Positions 18,463 to 28,087 of a stretch of DNA of 64,000 nucleotides are shown in pieces. Within the stretch, counting starts at the first letter, position 1. The number at the start of each line of letters is the position of its first letter. Both the position numbers and the translations under genes were made by a program. The DNA comes from Acinetobacter larvae (GTDB taxonomy: Bacteria; Pseudomonadota; Gammaproteobacteria; Pseudomonadales; Moraxellaceae), in assembly GCF_001704115.1 (NCBI RefSeq), contig NZ_CP016895.1, positions 1,860,001-1,924,000 on the forward strand, given 5' to 3'. The notes under the pieces were generated by a model. That model saw only the letters and a program-made list of their open reading frames with translations. It was not told where the DNA came from and did not search any database.

Positions 18463-19725
18463 GTGAAGGATTTTAGATATTTATGCATTATTGCATTGGG
18501 GGCAACCTGTTTAGGAATAGGGTTATTCCGTTTTTCATATACCGCACTCTTGGCTTTGAGCGTCGACCTACATTGGTGGAGTGCCCGTTTCGCCAGTTAT
18601 TTAGCCAGCGCTAATTTGTTGGGATATTTACTCGGCGCACTGTTGGCATTTCGTGCTATTCCCCATGCTTATATTCGGCAGAGTGTCTTATTCTCCGCGT
18701 TATTGGGCAGTTTGAGTTTAATCTGTTGTGGAATTCAAGCCATGCCACTGTATTGGTATTTATGCTGGCGGATTATCTCTGGCGTTGCTGGCGGTTTATT
18801 GATGGTACTCGGTCCAAGTTATGCGCTGCAATATGTGGCACAACAACATAAAAACTTATTCAGTTTTATTAGCTTTAGTGGTATTGGTTTGGGAATAGTA
18901 TTTAGCACAACCTTTTTACCACTTCTAGCGCAGCAAGACCTAGCACGTGCATGGTTTGTATTGGGGATTTTAAGTTTTATCATCAGTGCCTTAATATTTT
19001 GGGGCTTGCGGCAACATGCCTCGCAGTTACTGTCTTTAAAACAGCAACAACCGTCGCAATCACAGGATCACCCCTTACAACGACAGCCTTCAATCCCCCA
19101 ATCTATGCAACAGGCTGCTGCGAGGACATTAAATGCGCGTCATTATCGTATCGCTGGGCTGATTATTTTCTGCTATGCCTTAAGTGCTATTGCGTATATT
19201 CCCCATTCATTATTTTGGGTAGATTATCTCATACACCATTTAGATTTAAGCGTTCAATATGCGAATCGCCAATGGATGTTTTATGGTTTTGGTTCCATGC
19301 TCGGTGCCTTACTCACGTATTTATTATTAAGACGCTTTAGCCTAAAAACTGCAATGTGCTGCCTGTATAGCAGCTATGGACTGGCAATCGCCTTGCCTGC
19401 ATTTTGCCAGCAAGCGTGGGCAATTAGTCTATCTTCTATCACGACAGGAATGTTAAATCCTGCAATCGTCTCTTTAAGTTCTAGTTTATTGGCTGCTTAT
19501 CTTGGCATAACACATCATCGCAGTTTTTGGGGAATGGCAACCATCGCCTTCGCCGTTGCTCAGCTGATTGGTGGTTTATTGATGAGTTATTTACGAGACC
19601 TACAATTTGATTATCAACAATTGTTTTTATTTGCCGCTGCGCTCATGGTCATTGCCTTTTTATGTAGTTTGAGTTTACAGGCAATGACTGATCTATCAGC
19701 TAAACAACAGGAGTCTAAAAGATGA
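18463..19725 (+). CDS. MFS transporter, YbfB/YjiJ family
   Basis: This 420-residue inner-membrane protein has about twelve hydrophobic helices and a Gln-rich cytoplasmic loop near residues 190-220. The N-terminus (LGATCLGIGLFRFSYTALLA) and SGVAGGLLMVLGPSYAL are typical of the YbfB/YjiJ branch of the major facilitator superfamily, whose substrates are undefined. The start is a GTG at 18463 with AGGA 7 nt before it. An ATG at 18455 is out of frame and stops after three codons. Its stop codon overlaps the start of a small membrane protein gene (ATGA). Confidence 0.85.
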   Translation: MKDFRYLCIIALGATCLGIGLFRFSYTALLALSVDLHWWSARFASYLASANLLGYLLGALLAFRAIPHAYIRQSVLFSALLGSLSLICCGIQAMPLYWYLCWRIISGVAGGLLMVLGPSYALQYVAQQHKNLFSFISFSGIGLGIVFSTTFLPLLAQQDLARAWFVLGILSFIISALIFWGLRQHASQLLSLKQQQPSQSQDHPLQRQPSIPQSMQQAAARTLNARHYRIAGLIIFCYALSAIAYIPHSLFWVDYLIHHLDLSVQYANRQWMFYGFGSMLGALLTYLLLRRFSLKTAMCCLYSSYGLAIALPAFCQQAWAISLSSITTGMLNPAIVSLSSSLLAAYLGITHHRSFWGMATIAFAVAQLIGGLLMSYLRDLQFDYQQLFLFAAALMVIAFLCSLSLQAMTDLSAKQQESKR

Positions 19726-19886
19726 AAACAGCATTTTATCAAATTGCTTTCAGCCTATTGGTTATTGTCTTGGTGTTGTTGTTACAACAGATTGATTTGC
19801 GCTATCAGTTCAAAACTGATCAAACACCATGCCCAAAGGGAACAACCGACTGTCATCGCCCGATTAACCCTGAGTTTTTAAACTAA
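19722..19886 (+). CDS. Small single-span membrane protein coupled to MFS gene
   Basis: This 54-residue frame starts at an ATG overlapping the MFS stop codon (ATGA). AGGAG lies about 9 nt upstream inside the MFS gene, so translation should be coupled. Residues 6-22 form one hydrophobic helix (LLVIVLVLLL), and the tail carries two cysteines (TPCPKG and TDCH) that could sit in the periplasm. I do not recognise a family. It may be an accessory subunit of the carrier. The hairpin terminator 74 bp later marks the end of a two-gene operon. Confidence 0.6.
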   Translation: MKTAFYQIAFSLLVIVLVLLLQQIDLRYQFKTDQTPCPKGTTDCHRPINPEFLN

Positions 19887-19959
19887 CCCGTGGGAATGCT
19901 TGAATCAACTTTGAGCTGAGGTCCTCAATATCGCTGCTGGAGGTAAACCTACAGCGCAG

Positions 19960-20000
19960 GCTAAATACAGGATGAGCATATGCTATATCCTGTATTTAGC
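19960..20000. terminator. Bidirectional hairpin between convergent genes
   Basis: GCTAAATACAGGAT and ATCCTGTATTTAGC form a perfect 14-bp stem around a 13-nt loop that itself contains the palindrome AGCATATGCT. It lies between the rightward MFS operon and a leftward lipoprotein gene. Confidence 0.75.
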
Positions 20001-20031
20001 GGTAATGCTATGTAATGTTATAAAGCTAATG

Positions 20032-20388
20032 TTATAAAGCCGTCCAGCCCTCCTGAATCCAGCCTTTCTCAGCCATACATTGATGAAAATAAGTTGATCG
20101 ATTTATTTGGTTGCGATGCGGCGGCGTTGTTTTAGATACATGTCGGGGCATACAGATATTATTTGCTTTTTGAAATGTGCAATGTGAAGTATCTAAACCA
20201 CTCAAACTTGTCGGTCTCTCCTGCTCATCTCTTGATGGAGGATATTGTTCATCCGCTAGCAGCTGACAACGTTGCTTACTTTGCTCGAAATCTTGAGGAT
20301 TTTCACCTGCACGCCAAGACGAACTCATACAAGCTGTTAAAGCAGTGACGATGTATCCAAGTAAAATAATGATTTTGAAATTTTTCAT
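20032..20388 (-). CDS. Small lipoprotein, paralogue of next gene
   Basis: This 118-residue protein has a signal sequence ending in a lipobox, VTALTAC, so the mature protein should be lipid-anchored at C20. The remainder is a small Cys-containing domain with RCQLLADEQYP near 40-50 and FHQCMAEKGW near the C-terminus. The leftward neighbour at 20659-21024 has the same plan (LCEILAEEKFP, FRQCMADKGW), so the two are diverged duplicates. Its function is unknown. The start has a GAGAAA-type ribosome site. Confidence 0.7.
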   Translation of the reverse strand: MKNFKIIILLGYIVTALTACMSSSWRAGENPQDFEQSKQRCQLLADEQYPPSRDEQERPTSLSGLDTSHCTFQKANNICMPRHVSKTTPPHRNQINRSTYFHQCMAEKGWIQEGWTAL

Positions 20389-20658
20389 ATTTTCTCTATT
20401 GAAGTTATTTTATGACTTAAGAATTTGCTGCAAATACAGCATCGGAAAAATTATCTATACACTCATCTCAATTGTTTCAGCGATTTAAACGGTCTAAAAT
20501 AATTAAGCCTATTAAGCTAGTACAATAAAATTGCCATAAATAAGGACAGCAGCCCATTTCAATTTCGACCAAGAACGTAAAAAGAATGAAAATAGGCAAC
20601 TGTCCGTTGAGAAATTTATTATCGGTGTTTATTGAATTCTCAGTGAGGATGTCACAGC

Positions 20659-21024
20659 TTAAAAGAAATCGTCTGTTTTCAGCATACGATATTTTTGTTT
20701 CCAACCTTTATCGGCCATACACTGTCTAAAAGAAGAATAGCGGTCACTTGCATTGACATCGAGTACATAACTTTGTAATTGTGGCATTTTTTCATAGGTA
20801 TAGGATTTACCATCACAGTCTTCTTTTTTGGGGCATGGTATATAAACATCTTTTTGCTCGGTACGCATTGCAACTTCATTTTTGACTGGAAATTTTTCTT
20901 CAGCCAATATCTCACATAGTTTCTTACTAGATTTTAAATTGGGGGCATGATTATCTTGTGCAACCCAATGTGATGTACAAGCCGTTAAGCATAATAATGG
21001 TAGTATCAATAATATATTTTTCAT
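20659..21024 (-). CDS. Small lipoprotein, tandem paralogue
   Basis: This 121-residue lipoprotein has the signal MKNILLILPLLCLTAC and a mature part with LCEILAEEKFPV and FRQCMADKGWKQKY, matching the plan of the adjacent lipoprotein. The paired cysteines in LC..., PCPKKEDC and QCM could form disulfides in the periplasm. I placed the start at 21024 because GGAG lies 6 nt before it. A longer frame begins 21 bp earlier. About 270 bp without a convincing gene separate it from its paralogue. The role is unknown. Confidence 0.7.
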   Translation of the reverse strand: MKNILLILPLLCLTACTSHWVAQDNHAPNLKSSKKLCEILAEEKFPVKNEVAMRTEQKDVYIPCPKKEDCDGKSYTYEKMPQLQSYVLDVNASDRYSSFRQCMADKGWKQKYRMLKTDDFF

Positions 21025-21485
21025 ATTCACTCCGATGATTAACATGGATTACAAGCAGTTATATTAAAGTTTAGCAAGGGAGAATTTATAAACTTTACAC
21101 CATCTGTCATAGCCTTTTCTAAAATCATCTTGCTGGCTTACACGATAGAAGCCCTAAAACTGATTATAGAAAAGGATTCAACATCATTTAAATAAATTAA
21201 AAAATGGGCGCGGATAATAACATACTCTAATCTATGTATAAATTTTAAAAACATTTAACTGCATTTTTTTTCGCCAGGTAATTATCACAATTAAACGCAC
21301 TGAGTACGATCAAATTCTGCATATATTAACGCAATAAAACATAATATCGAGCACGGTATACGTCACAATAAGCATCACTGTTTATACAGTGCCATGATGA
21401 TTTCAATCGAAAAGAGCATTATTGGTTTAATGATATTGGTTTAATTATTCTTAACAACATCACAATATGAGTATTGAGGCAAAAA
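21025..21485. other. 460-bp intergenic region, regulatory only
   Basis: No gene is evident. CCTTTTCTA (21113-21121) and TAGAAAAGG (21167-21175) form perfect arms around 45 nt. A CACTG/CAGTG dyad and a repeated ATTGGTTTAAT lie nearer the lactonase start. This must contain the promoters of both the lipoprotein and the SMP-30 gene, but I cannot place -35/-10 boxes with confidence. Confidence 0.5.
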
Positions 21486-22520
21486 ATGAAATTAAAAATA
21501 CATCATTTAAGTTCGGCGCTTGCAGTATTTATGCTACTCAATTCAGCATATAGTCATGCAGCTACGACTACCAGCGATCACACAACACGCGCGCAGCATG
21601 ATTTTAAAATCGAGCGGATATCTAAGAAATTAACACAATTAATCCCCAGCAACGCACAGTTAAAGTTATTATCCAATGCAAGTGCTTGGGCAGAAGGTCC
21701 TATTGTTTTACAGAATGGTCAACTGATTTGGAGTGATATCGTCAATAACCGGGTATTAACATGGAACCTACAGCAACAAACCCAGACATGGTTATCCCCT
21801 GCACAATTTCAAAATGGTCATGCCATTGATCAACAAGGGCGTTTATTGGCTGCATCTCATGGTAAACGTGCGATTGAGCGTTTAGATCATCAAGGGAAAT
21901 GGGAAATACTGGTTGATCTCTATGGTGACAAGAAACTCAATAGTCCCAATGACCTCATTGTAGATCGTGACGGCGAGATCTGGTTTACTGACCCCACATT
22001 TGGGATTAAAAAAGCCAATGAAGGTTATGGTGGGAATGCTGTCATCGGAGGCGAATATAGCTATCGTTTTAATCCCAAAACGCAGCAATTGACCCAACTT
22101 GTCACGCCAGATGTTCATACGCCCAATGGTATTGCTTTAAGTCCAGATCAAAAAACGCTATATATTTCTGATGCTGCTGCCGCACATGATGCCAATCATC
22201 AATCGCGACATATTGTCGCCTATGCGCTGGATCAGCATAAAAACTTAAGCAAAGGGCATAGATTAATAGACCTTAAAACAGGTATTCCGGATGGCTTAAA
22301 AGTCGATGCCAAGGGGAATATATGGGCGACTTCAGGGAATAAGATTTTTATTATTTCTGCCCAAGGTGAGCAATTGGGTGTGCTGGAATTTTCTCACCCC
22401 GTCGCCAATTTAGTTTTTGCCACCACCCCAGATCAACAAAAAGTCATTTATATCACAGGCGACCGTTATCTTTACCAACTCAATGTACTCGTTGATGGCG
22501 CGCTAAAAGCCCCTCATTAA
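21486..22520 (+). CDS. Exported SMP-30/gluconolactonase family protein
   Basis: This 344-residue protein has a cleavable signal peptide (MKLKIHHLSSALAVFMLLNS ... SHA) followed by a six-bladed propeller of the SMP-30/gluconolactonase/LRE family. Visible family features are WAEGPIV (metal-binding Glu), SPNDLIVDRDGEIWFTD, HTPNGIALSPD and DGLKVDAKGNIWAT, which supply the calcium/metal ligands E, N and D. It probably hydrolyses a lactone in the periplasm. The ATG at 21486 has GAGG before it. The gene stands alone and its physiological substrate is not evident. Confidence 0.85.
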   Translation: MKLKIHHLSSALAVFMLLNSAYSHAATTTSDHTTRAQHDFKIERISKKLTQLIPSNAQLKLLSNASAWAEGPIVLQNGQLIWSDIVNNRVLTWNLQQQTQTWLSPAQFQNGHAIDQQGRLLAASHGKRAIERLDHQGKWEILVDLYGDKKLNSPNDLIVDRDGEIWFTDPTFGIKKANEGYGGNAVIGGEYSYRFNPKTQQLTQLVTPDVHTPNGIALSPDQKTLYISDAAAAHDANHQSRHIVAYALDQHKNLSKGHRLIDLKTGIPDGLKVDAKGNIWATSGNKIFIISAQGEQLGVLEFSHPVANLVFATTPDQQKVIYITGDRYLYQLNVLVDGALKAPH

Positions 22521-22543
22521 ACCCTCATTAAACCCTTATTAAA
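22511..22543. repeat. 11-bp tandem repeat CCCTCATTAAA x3
   Basis: Two perfect copies and one with a single change begin inside the last codons of the lactonase gene. The first copy supplies its TAA stop. Further TAAGT-rich degenerate sequence follows to about 22590. Confidence 0.85.
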
Positions 22544-22707
22544 TAAGTTACTTACTAAAAATAAGTGACTCGCTAAATAAGTTAGTTGTGAAAACTGCTT
22601 TTCTGCTATGCTCTTGAACATGGTTTTAGCGCCTCGCCCCCTCTTGCCACGTGCTAAAACCGAATCGTTTATGTCTTCAAAACAAATATCAAATTAGGTT
22701 GATTACT

Positions 22708-24555
22708 ATGCTGCAGTGGTTTGAAAAGCGCGTTGATCCTTATCCCAGTAAAGATTTAAACAAACCATTACCCACAAGTTTCTTTGCCTTTGTATGGAGT
22801 GCTGCCAGTGGCTTAAAACGGTTTCTATTGTTATTGGTCATTTTAACGGCTGCAACTGCCAGTTTTGAGGCATTATTCTTTTCGCAGATTGGTCATTTGG
22901 TTGATTGGCTCAGTCAATCAAGTCCAGATACTTTCTTAAGCAAACATCGCAATAACCTCATTATTTTATTGTCTGTTCTGTTGGCACAAGTATTTTTTGC
23001 CAGCGCACAATCCATCATTCGTCATCAAATTTTATATAGTACTTTTCCAATGCGTTTGCGTTGGCGCTTTCACAATTTACTGTTATTGCAAAGCGTAGAT
23101 TTTTTTAATAGTGACTTTGCTGGGCGTTTATCTGCCAAAGTCTTTCAAACAGCATTGGCTGTCCGTGAGTTTTGGGTGATTTTGGGGGATATCCTCACTT
23201 ATGTTTTAATTTACTTTGTCACCATTAGTGTGGTACTGGCCGCGGTTTCTCCAATTTTACTGATACCTTTAGTCATCTGGTTGCTCTTGTTTATATGCAA
23301 CGCTATTTATTTTATTCCACGTTTAAGCAAGATTTCCAAGAAACAGGCAGATGCCCGTGCGGTTATGACCGGGCGAATTACCGATGCCTATACCAATATT
23401 CAAACAGTAAAACTTTTTGCGCATGCTGGACGTGAAACCCAATATGCCAAACAGTCTATGCAAACCTTTATGCGCACAGTGTATGTGCAAATGCGTTATG
23501 GGACCTATTATGAGATCTGTACGCTGTTACTGACGGTGGTATTGTTTGCTGGCGTGCTGGGAACTGCGGTCTATCTATGGTTACAAGGTTTGGCTGCTGT
23601 TGGTGTGATTGCTGCCGCAACGGCGATGGTACTTAAACTCAGCAGTATGACTGGGTTTTTATTGTGGCAAACCACAGCGTTATTTGAAAATGTCGGTACC
23701 ATCCAAGATGGTATGAAAACTTTAGGCAAAACAATTGCCGTACAAGATCGCCCGCATGCGCCAGCGCTAGAGGTCAAAGCGGGTCAGATCAGTTTTGATG
23801 ATGTCAGTTTTTCCTATAATGATAAAAAAGTCATTGATCATTTTAATTTAACCATTTCTCCTGGAGAAAAAATTGGTATTGTCGGTCGTTCTGGTGCTGG
23901 CAAATCAACCCTCATCCAACTGTTGTTGCGTTTTTATGATCTGCAACAAGGTAAAATTTGCATCGATGGTCAAAATATCAAAGACATTAGTCAAGATAGT
24001 TTAAGACGTAATATTGCCATGGTGACGCAAGATACTTCTTTATTGCATCGTACTGTAGCAGAAAATATTTTATATGGTCGTCCCGATGCCAGCGTAGCGG
24101 AGATGAAAAAAGCGGTACAACTGGCAAAGGCAGAAGATTTTATTGAAAATCTCAGTGATTTACGCGGTCAAAAAGGCTATGACGCTTATGTTGGTGAGCG
24201 TGGAGTGAAACTCTCTGGTGGGCAACGACAACGGATTGCAATTGCTCGTGTGTTCTTAAAAGATGCACCTATCTTAATTTTAGACGAAGCCACCAGTGCC
24301 TTAGATTCAGAAGTTGAGGCTGCGATTCAAGCCAGTCTTGATCAATTGATGGCAGATAAAACCGTAATTGCGATTGCGCATCGGTTATCGACCATTGCAC
24401 AAATGGACCGTTTAATTGTTATGGATCAAGGTCATATTGCTGAACAAGGCACACATGAACAATTAATTGCTATGAATGGGATCTATGCAAAATTATGGAA
24501 ACGTCAAACGGGTGGTTTTTTAACACCGAATGACCATGTTGAATCTAAGGAGTAA
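22708..24555 (+). CDS. ABC exporter, fused permease-ATPase half-transporter
   Basis: This 615-residue half-transporter has six membrane helices (about 35-320) followed by an ATPase domain with Walker A GRSGAGKST (393-401), signature LSGGQRQRIA, Walker B ILILDEATSALD and the switch histidine in AHRLST. It should work as a dimer exporting lipids, drugs or peptides. I prefer the ATG at 22708 (AGG upstream) over a frame that extends 19 codons further. The MaoC-like gene follows 3 bp after the stop, so the two are co-transcribed. Their functional link is not evident. Confidence 0.9.
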   Translation: MLQWFEKRVDPYPSKDLNKPLPTSFFAFVWSAASGLKRFLLLLVILTAATASFEALFFSQIGHLVDWLSQSSPDTFLSKHRNNLIILLSVLLAQVFFASAQSIIRHQILYSTFPMRLRWRFHNLLLLQSVDFFNSDFAGRLSAKVFQTALAVREFWVILGDILTYVLIYFVTISVVLAAVSPILLIPLVIWLLLFICNAIYFIPRLSKISKKQADARAVMTGRITDAYTNIQTVKLFAHAGRETQYAKQSMQTFMRTVYVQMRYGTYYEICTLLLTVVLFAGVLGTAVYLWLQGLAAVGVIAAATAMVLKLSSMTGFLLWQTTALFENVGTIQDGMKTLGKTIAVQDRPHAPALEVKAGQISFDDVSFSYNDKKVIDHFNLTISPGEKIGIVGRSGAGKSTLIQLLLRFYDLQQGKICIDGQNIKDISQDSLRRNIAMVTQDTSLLHRTVAENILYGRPDASVAEMKKAVQLAKAEDFIENLSDLRGQKGYDAYVGERGVKLSGGQRQRIAIARVFLKDAPILILDEATSALDSEVEAAIQASLDQLMADKTVIAIAHRLSTIAQMDRLIVMDQGHIAEQGTHEQLIAMNGIYAKLWKRQTGGFLTPNDHVESKE

Positions 24556-24558
24556 AAA

Positions 24559-25020
24559 ATGTTGTATCTAGAAGACTTAAACGTTGGCGATCGTTTTGAA
24601 AGTCGCGCCTATGAAATGTCTTTGGATGAGATTTTACAATTTGCGGGACAATATGACCCACAAGCTTTTCATACCGACCCACAACAAGCAGCAGAACACC
24701 CTGTATTTCAAGGCTTAGCCGCAAGCGGTTGGCATACGGCTGCTGTGACCATGCGCTTATGGACAGAATGTTTTCCTGTAGCCTATGGTTTGATTGGTTC
24801 TGAGGCCAATATTCGTTGGCCTAAGCCCACACGCCCTGGCGATCAACTTCGTGTCGTTGTCGAAATTGCCGCGATTACGCCGTCTAAAAGCAAAGATGAC
24901 CGTGCTATCGTCAGTTATATAACCCAAACTTTTAATCAAAATGATGATGTCATGATGATTTCAACCACCAAAATTTTAGTATTTCGCCGTGGTGCTTTTG
25001 CTGAAAGCGCTGAACAATAA
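24559..25020 (+). CDS. MaoC-like hot-dog fold dehydratase
   Basis: This 153-residue hot-dog fold protein begins MLYLEDLNVGDRFESRAYEM and has the MaoC hydratase pattern QYDPQAFHTDPQQA, with catalytic Asp and His, then GLAASGWHTAA and a C-terminal strand. Family members hydrate enoyl-CoA or related thioesters in the cytoplasm. AAGGAG lies before the ATG, and the gene follows the ABC exporter by 3 bp, suggesting one transcript. The precise substrate is unknown. Confidence 0.85.
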   Translation: MLYLEDLNVGDRFESRAYEMSLDEILQFAGQYDPQAFHTDPQQAAEHPVFQGLAASGWHTAAVTMRLWTECFPVAYGLIGSEANIRWPKPTRPGDQLRVVVEIAAITPSKSKDDRAIVSYITQTFNQNDDVMMISTTKILVFRRGAFAESAEQ

Positions 25021-25071
25021 AATTTTGACCGTTGTTTTATGCTCTATACATGACAAGACCCATTGAGAATA

Positions 25072-25103
25072 ACTTGAACAGTCTTGAACTTGAACAGTCT
25101 TGA
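25072..25103. repeat. 16-bp tandem duplication in MaoC-gcvH gap
   Basis: ACTTGAACAGTCTTGA occurs twice without a gap, and a third, degenerate copy (ACGTGAGCAGT) follows. The whole interval 25021-25345 has no gene and no recognisable glycine riboswitch. Confidence 0.9.
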
Positions 25104-25345
25104 ACGTGAGCAGTGGTTAACAACCGTGTAGGTCGACGGCATGTGCAGTGAATATCGATGCTATTTCAAGCTTTTTCATATTTTGATATTTGCCAGACTG
25201 CCGCGACTACACTTAAAATAACCATGCTCAGCACGCATGGCGTTGCCAGGCAATTTTATTTTGCTATTCATCAGTTTAATTCATTTACTATTTATTGTTG
25301 TGCTATTGATTCTATTGAGGATTGATCAGCATTTAAGGAGCCCTT

Positions 25346-25720
25346 ATGAACCACCCTTCAGAGCTTAAATATGCCGTAACCCATGAATGGGTACGTGTTG
25401 AAGGAGATCTTGTGATTACAGGGATCAGCGATCATGCACAAGATGCTTTGGGGGATTTGGTCTATGTTGAAATCCCTGAACTCAATCGTGAAGTGACTGC
25501 TGGTGAAGCTGTTGGTGTGGTTGAATCGGTTAAAACCGCATCCGATATTCATGCCCCAGTATCGGGTGTGGTGGTTGAAGTAAATACTGCACTTGAAGAT
25601 GATCCAGATTTTATTAACGATGAACCTTATGGTAAGGGCTGGATTTATAAAATAAAAATATCCAATCCTGCCGAGCTAGAACAATTATTAAGCCATACTG
25701 CTTATGAAGCTGGGCTTTAA
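25346..25720 (+). CDS. gcvH: Glycine cleavage system H protein
   Basis: The 124-residue lipoyl carrier shuttles the aminomethyl group between the P, T and L proteins of the glycine cleavage complex. It has the family N-terminus [11 protein letters not shown] and the lipoylation lysine K63 in ESVKTASD, with [14 protein letters not shown] near the C-terminus. AAGGAG precedes the ATG. The gcvP and gcvT genes are not adjacent here, so the gene stands alone between a repeat-bearing leader and a strong terminator. Confidence 0.97.
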   Translation: MNHPSELKYAVTHEWVRVEGDLVITGISDHAQDALGDLVYVEIPELNREVTAGEAVGVVESVKTASDIHAPVSGVVVEVNTALEDDPDFINDEPYGKGWIYKIKISNPAELEQLLSHTAYEAGL

Positions 25721-25751
25721 GCCGAGCCTTATCGATAGCAAAACATTGTAG

Positions 25752-25793
25752 CTCATAAAAAACTCGATCCATTGATCGAGTTTTTTATGAGCG
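25752..25793. terminator. Bidirectional intrinsic terminator
   Basis: A perfect 19-bp stem (25752-25770 with 25775-25793) has a CATT loop, a CTCGATC core and A6/T6 flanks. It serves gcvH from the left and cysK from the right. Confidence 0.92.
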
Positions 25794-25863
25794 GGTCTAT
25801 TTGTCTAAAGAGTCTATCTGGAGCGAGTAGCGCTATCTAGTTAGACCCTAGATAGGCAAGCAG

Positions 25864-26862
25864 TTATTCTGCTGAAATATCTTCAAATAAAACAGAAGAT
25901 AAATAGCGCTCAGCACCATCAGGTAAGATCACAACAATGGTTTTGCCCGCATTTTCAGGTCGTTGTGCCAGCTGCGCAGCAGCAGCCAATGCAGCACCAC
26001 TGGAAATACCGACCAAAATGCCCTCTTGTGTGGCAGATTTACGTGCCCATTCAATTGCTTCAGCACTTGGAATTGCAATAACTTCATCAACTAAATCTAA
26101 ATCAAGGTTTTTAGGGATAAAGTTCGCGCCAATGCCTTGGATTTTATGGGGTCCCGGCGTTAAGCTTTCACCACGTTTGGCTTGACCGATAATTGGTGAT
26201 TCTGCGGGTTCAACCGCAACAGAATATAACGCTTGATTTTTTACTTTCTCAAAATAGCGTGAAATTCCTGTAATGGTTCCCCCTGTACCGACACCTGATA
26301 TTAAAATATCAACTTTACCACCTGTCGCTTCCCAGATTTCAGGTCCTGTGCTTTCTTCATGGATTTGTGGGTTGGCTGGGTTTTCGAACTGTTGCGGTAA
26401 GAAATATTGCCCTGGGTTTTCATCGAATAAACGTTGTGCTTCATCGACTGCCCCTTTCATACCCTTGGCAGGATCGGTCAGTAGCAAATTTGCACCAAGC
26501 GCTTTTAAGACTTTACGGCGTTCGATACTCATGCTGGCAGGCATGGTTAAGGTAATAGCATAGCCTTTGGCTGCGGCAACAAAGGCCAAAGCAATCCCCG
26601 TATTACCACTGGTGGGTTCAACGATATGTACGCCGGGCTTCAACAAGCCTTTGGCTTCAGCATCAGCAATCAATGCTGCACCCACACGACACTTTACCGA
26701 GAATGCCGGATTACGACCTTCTATTTTAGCCAATACTGTTGCAGGGCTTTGAATGGCACGTTGAATACGAATAAGAGGAGTATTACCAATCGCTTCAGCA
26801 TTGTTGTTATAAACTGCAATACCAGCGTTTTCAATATGTGGGAACTGTGACTGATTGCTCAT
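25864..26862 (-). CDS. cysK: Cysteine synthase (O-acetylserine sulfhydrylase)
   Basis: This 332-residue PLP enzyme makes L-cysteine from O-acetylserine and sulfide. The cofactor lysine lies in NPAFSVKCR (K57), the substrate loop is PTSGNTGIA, and the phosphate loop is [10 protein letters not shown]. The ending [11 protein letters not shown] is also conserved. The size and the EIGNTPL-like [10 protein letters not shown] start fit CysK rather than a cystathionine synthase. CysM cannot be wholly excluded. The gene is monocistronic on the reverse strand. Confidence 0.92.
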   Translation of the reverse strand: MSNQSQFPHIENAGIAVYNNNAEAIGNTPLIRIQRAIQSPATVLAKIEGRNPAFSVKCRVGAALIADAEAKGLLKPGVHIVEPTSGNTGIALAFVAAAKGYAITLTMPASMSIERRKVLKALGANLLLTDPAKGMKGAVDEAQRLFDENPGQYFLPQQFENPANPQIHEESTGPEIWEATGGKVDILISGVGTGGTITGISRYFEKVKNQALYSVAVEPAESPIIGQAKRGESLTPGPHKIQGIGANFIPKNLDLDLVDEVIAIPSAEAIEWARKSATQEGILVGISSGAALAAAAQLAQRPENAGKTIVVILPDGAERYLSSVLFEDISAE

Positions 26863-27062
26863 AACTTTTCCTAGAAGTCCTTCGTTAATGTTTATAATAG
26901 CGCTTTCTGAACAACAAGTTACAACCAGCCGCGGCTTAAATCAACAATCTTTATCATCAATCTATACTGTTTTCTGATATGTTTTTGCAAATCTAGAATA
27001 AGACAGTCGCTATCGGCTTTAAAAGTAAGCTTTAAAATAAGCCATCGTTCCATTTCAACCCA

Positions 27063-27776
27063 TCACGATAAAATATTTTTATCCCAATAGGCATGCCGTA
27101 CCCCGGGCATATCATTGAGTAAATCTAAAATAGTTTGCACTTCTTCGGTTTCAATCGACGTAGCAATGAGGGTGGCTTCTATTTGCACTTCTGTTTCCCC
27201 AAAAGGTTCAACTTCTATATCTTTGGGTGGATATTGATGACGTTTCAATACGAGATTTAATTGCTCCATCACTGATTTACTCGCTTGCCGCGCACAGATA
27301 ATATAAATCACGTTAAGCGATTCAGCATCATCATCTAATGGTCGACGATCCATAACTTGCACAATTGGTCGCAATAATGTATTTGCAGCCAAAATAAATA
27401 CTGTCGCCAAAATAGCTTCTAATACTAAATCAGCGCCTGCAGCGGCACCGACTGCAGCAGAACACCATAAAGTAGCAGCGGTATTTAAGCCGTGAATACT
27501 GCCTTCTTGACGCATGATTACCCCTGCACCGAGAAAACCAATTCCTGAAACCACATAGGCAATTACCCGTACCGCACCGTCAGCACCATTTAATGCCATG
27601 GCAATGTCGACAAAAATAGCTGCACCGACCGCAACCAATACATTGGTTCTTAAACCCGCAGTACGTTGTCGATACTGGCGTTCTATTCCAATCAAGGCAC
27701 CCAAGATAAAGGCTGTCGTTAAACTAATGGTGGTATCTATAAAGTTATCGAGTTGTAGATGTTGTAAAAATTTCAT
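27063..27776 (-). CDS. MgtC/SapB family inner-membrane protein
   Basis: This 237-residue protein has four to five N-terminal membrane helices with the MgtC signatures ALIGIERQYRQRTAGLRTNVLVA and GIGFLGAGVIMR, and a soluble C-terminal ACT-like domain (about 150-237). MgtC proteins modulate F-type ATP synthase and adaptation to low magnesium in pathogens, while the function in this genus is not settled. It is monocistronic. The 311 bp upstream (27777-28087) show no gene and no magnesium leader that I can identify. Confidence 0.9.
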   Translation of the reverse strand: MKFLQHLQLDNFIDTTISLTTAFILGALIGIERQYRQRTAGLRTNVLVAVGAAIFVDIAMALNGADGAVRVIAYVVSGIGFLGAGVIMRQEGSIHGLNTAATLWCSAAVGAAAGADLVLEAILATVFILAANTLLRPIVQVMDRRPLDDDAESLNVIYIICARQASKSVMEQLNLVLKRHQYPPKDIEVEPFGETEVQIEATLIATSIETEEVQTILDLLNDMPGVRHAYWDKNILS

Positions 27777-28087
27777 ATTAAATATTCAGCCCAGCGGCAT
27801 TTTCACCATGGAGTTACAGCTTTATATACGCTACATACGCTGCAAATATAAATGCTGTATATGTTGTATATAAAGCGGTAGATCGTCTAATCCAGCAATA
27901 TAGGATGAAGTTATGGCAATAACATTGCAGCCTTGTAGAAAAGAGATTTTAATTTTCAATCTTTAACATTATTGTCTAAGTTTAAAAATTATCCAAACTT
28001 AAAATCCTTTGTACAAGACCAATAATGGCTGTGATCAATGCTGATTTTTGGCGTATATAGATCACAATAATATAGGCAAGGACATGT

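Noticed and set aside
20477..20704. 75-codon hydrophobic ORF between the two lipoprotein genes
   Set aside because: It overlaps the end of the lipoprotein gene in another frame, has no ribosome site and no domain.
25104..25345. Glycine riboswitch before gcvH
   Set aside because: No tandem GGA-type aptamer core is visible in the leader.
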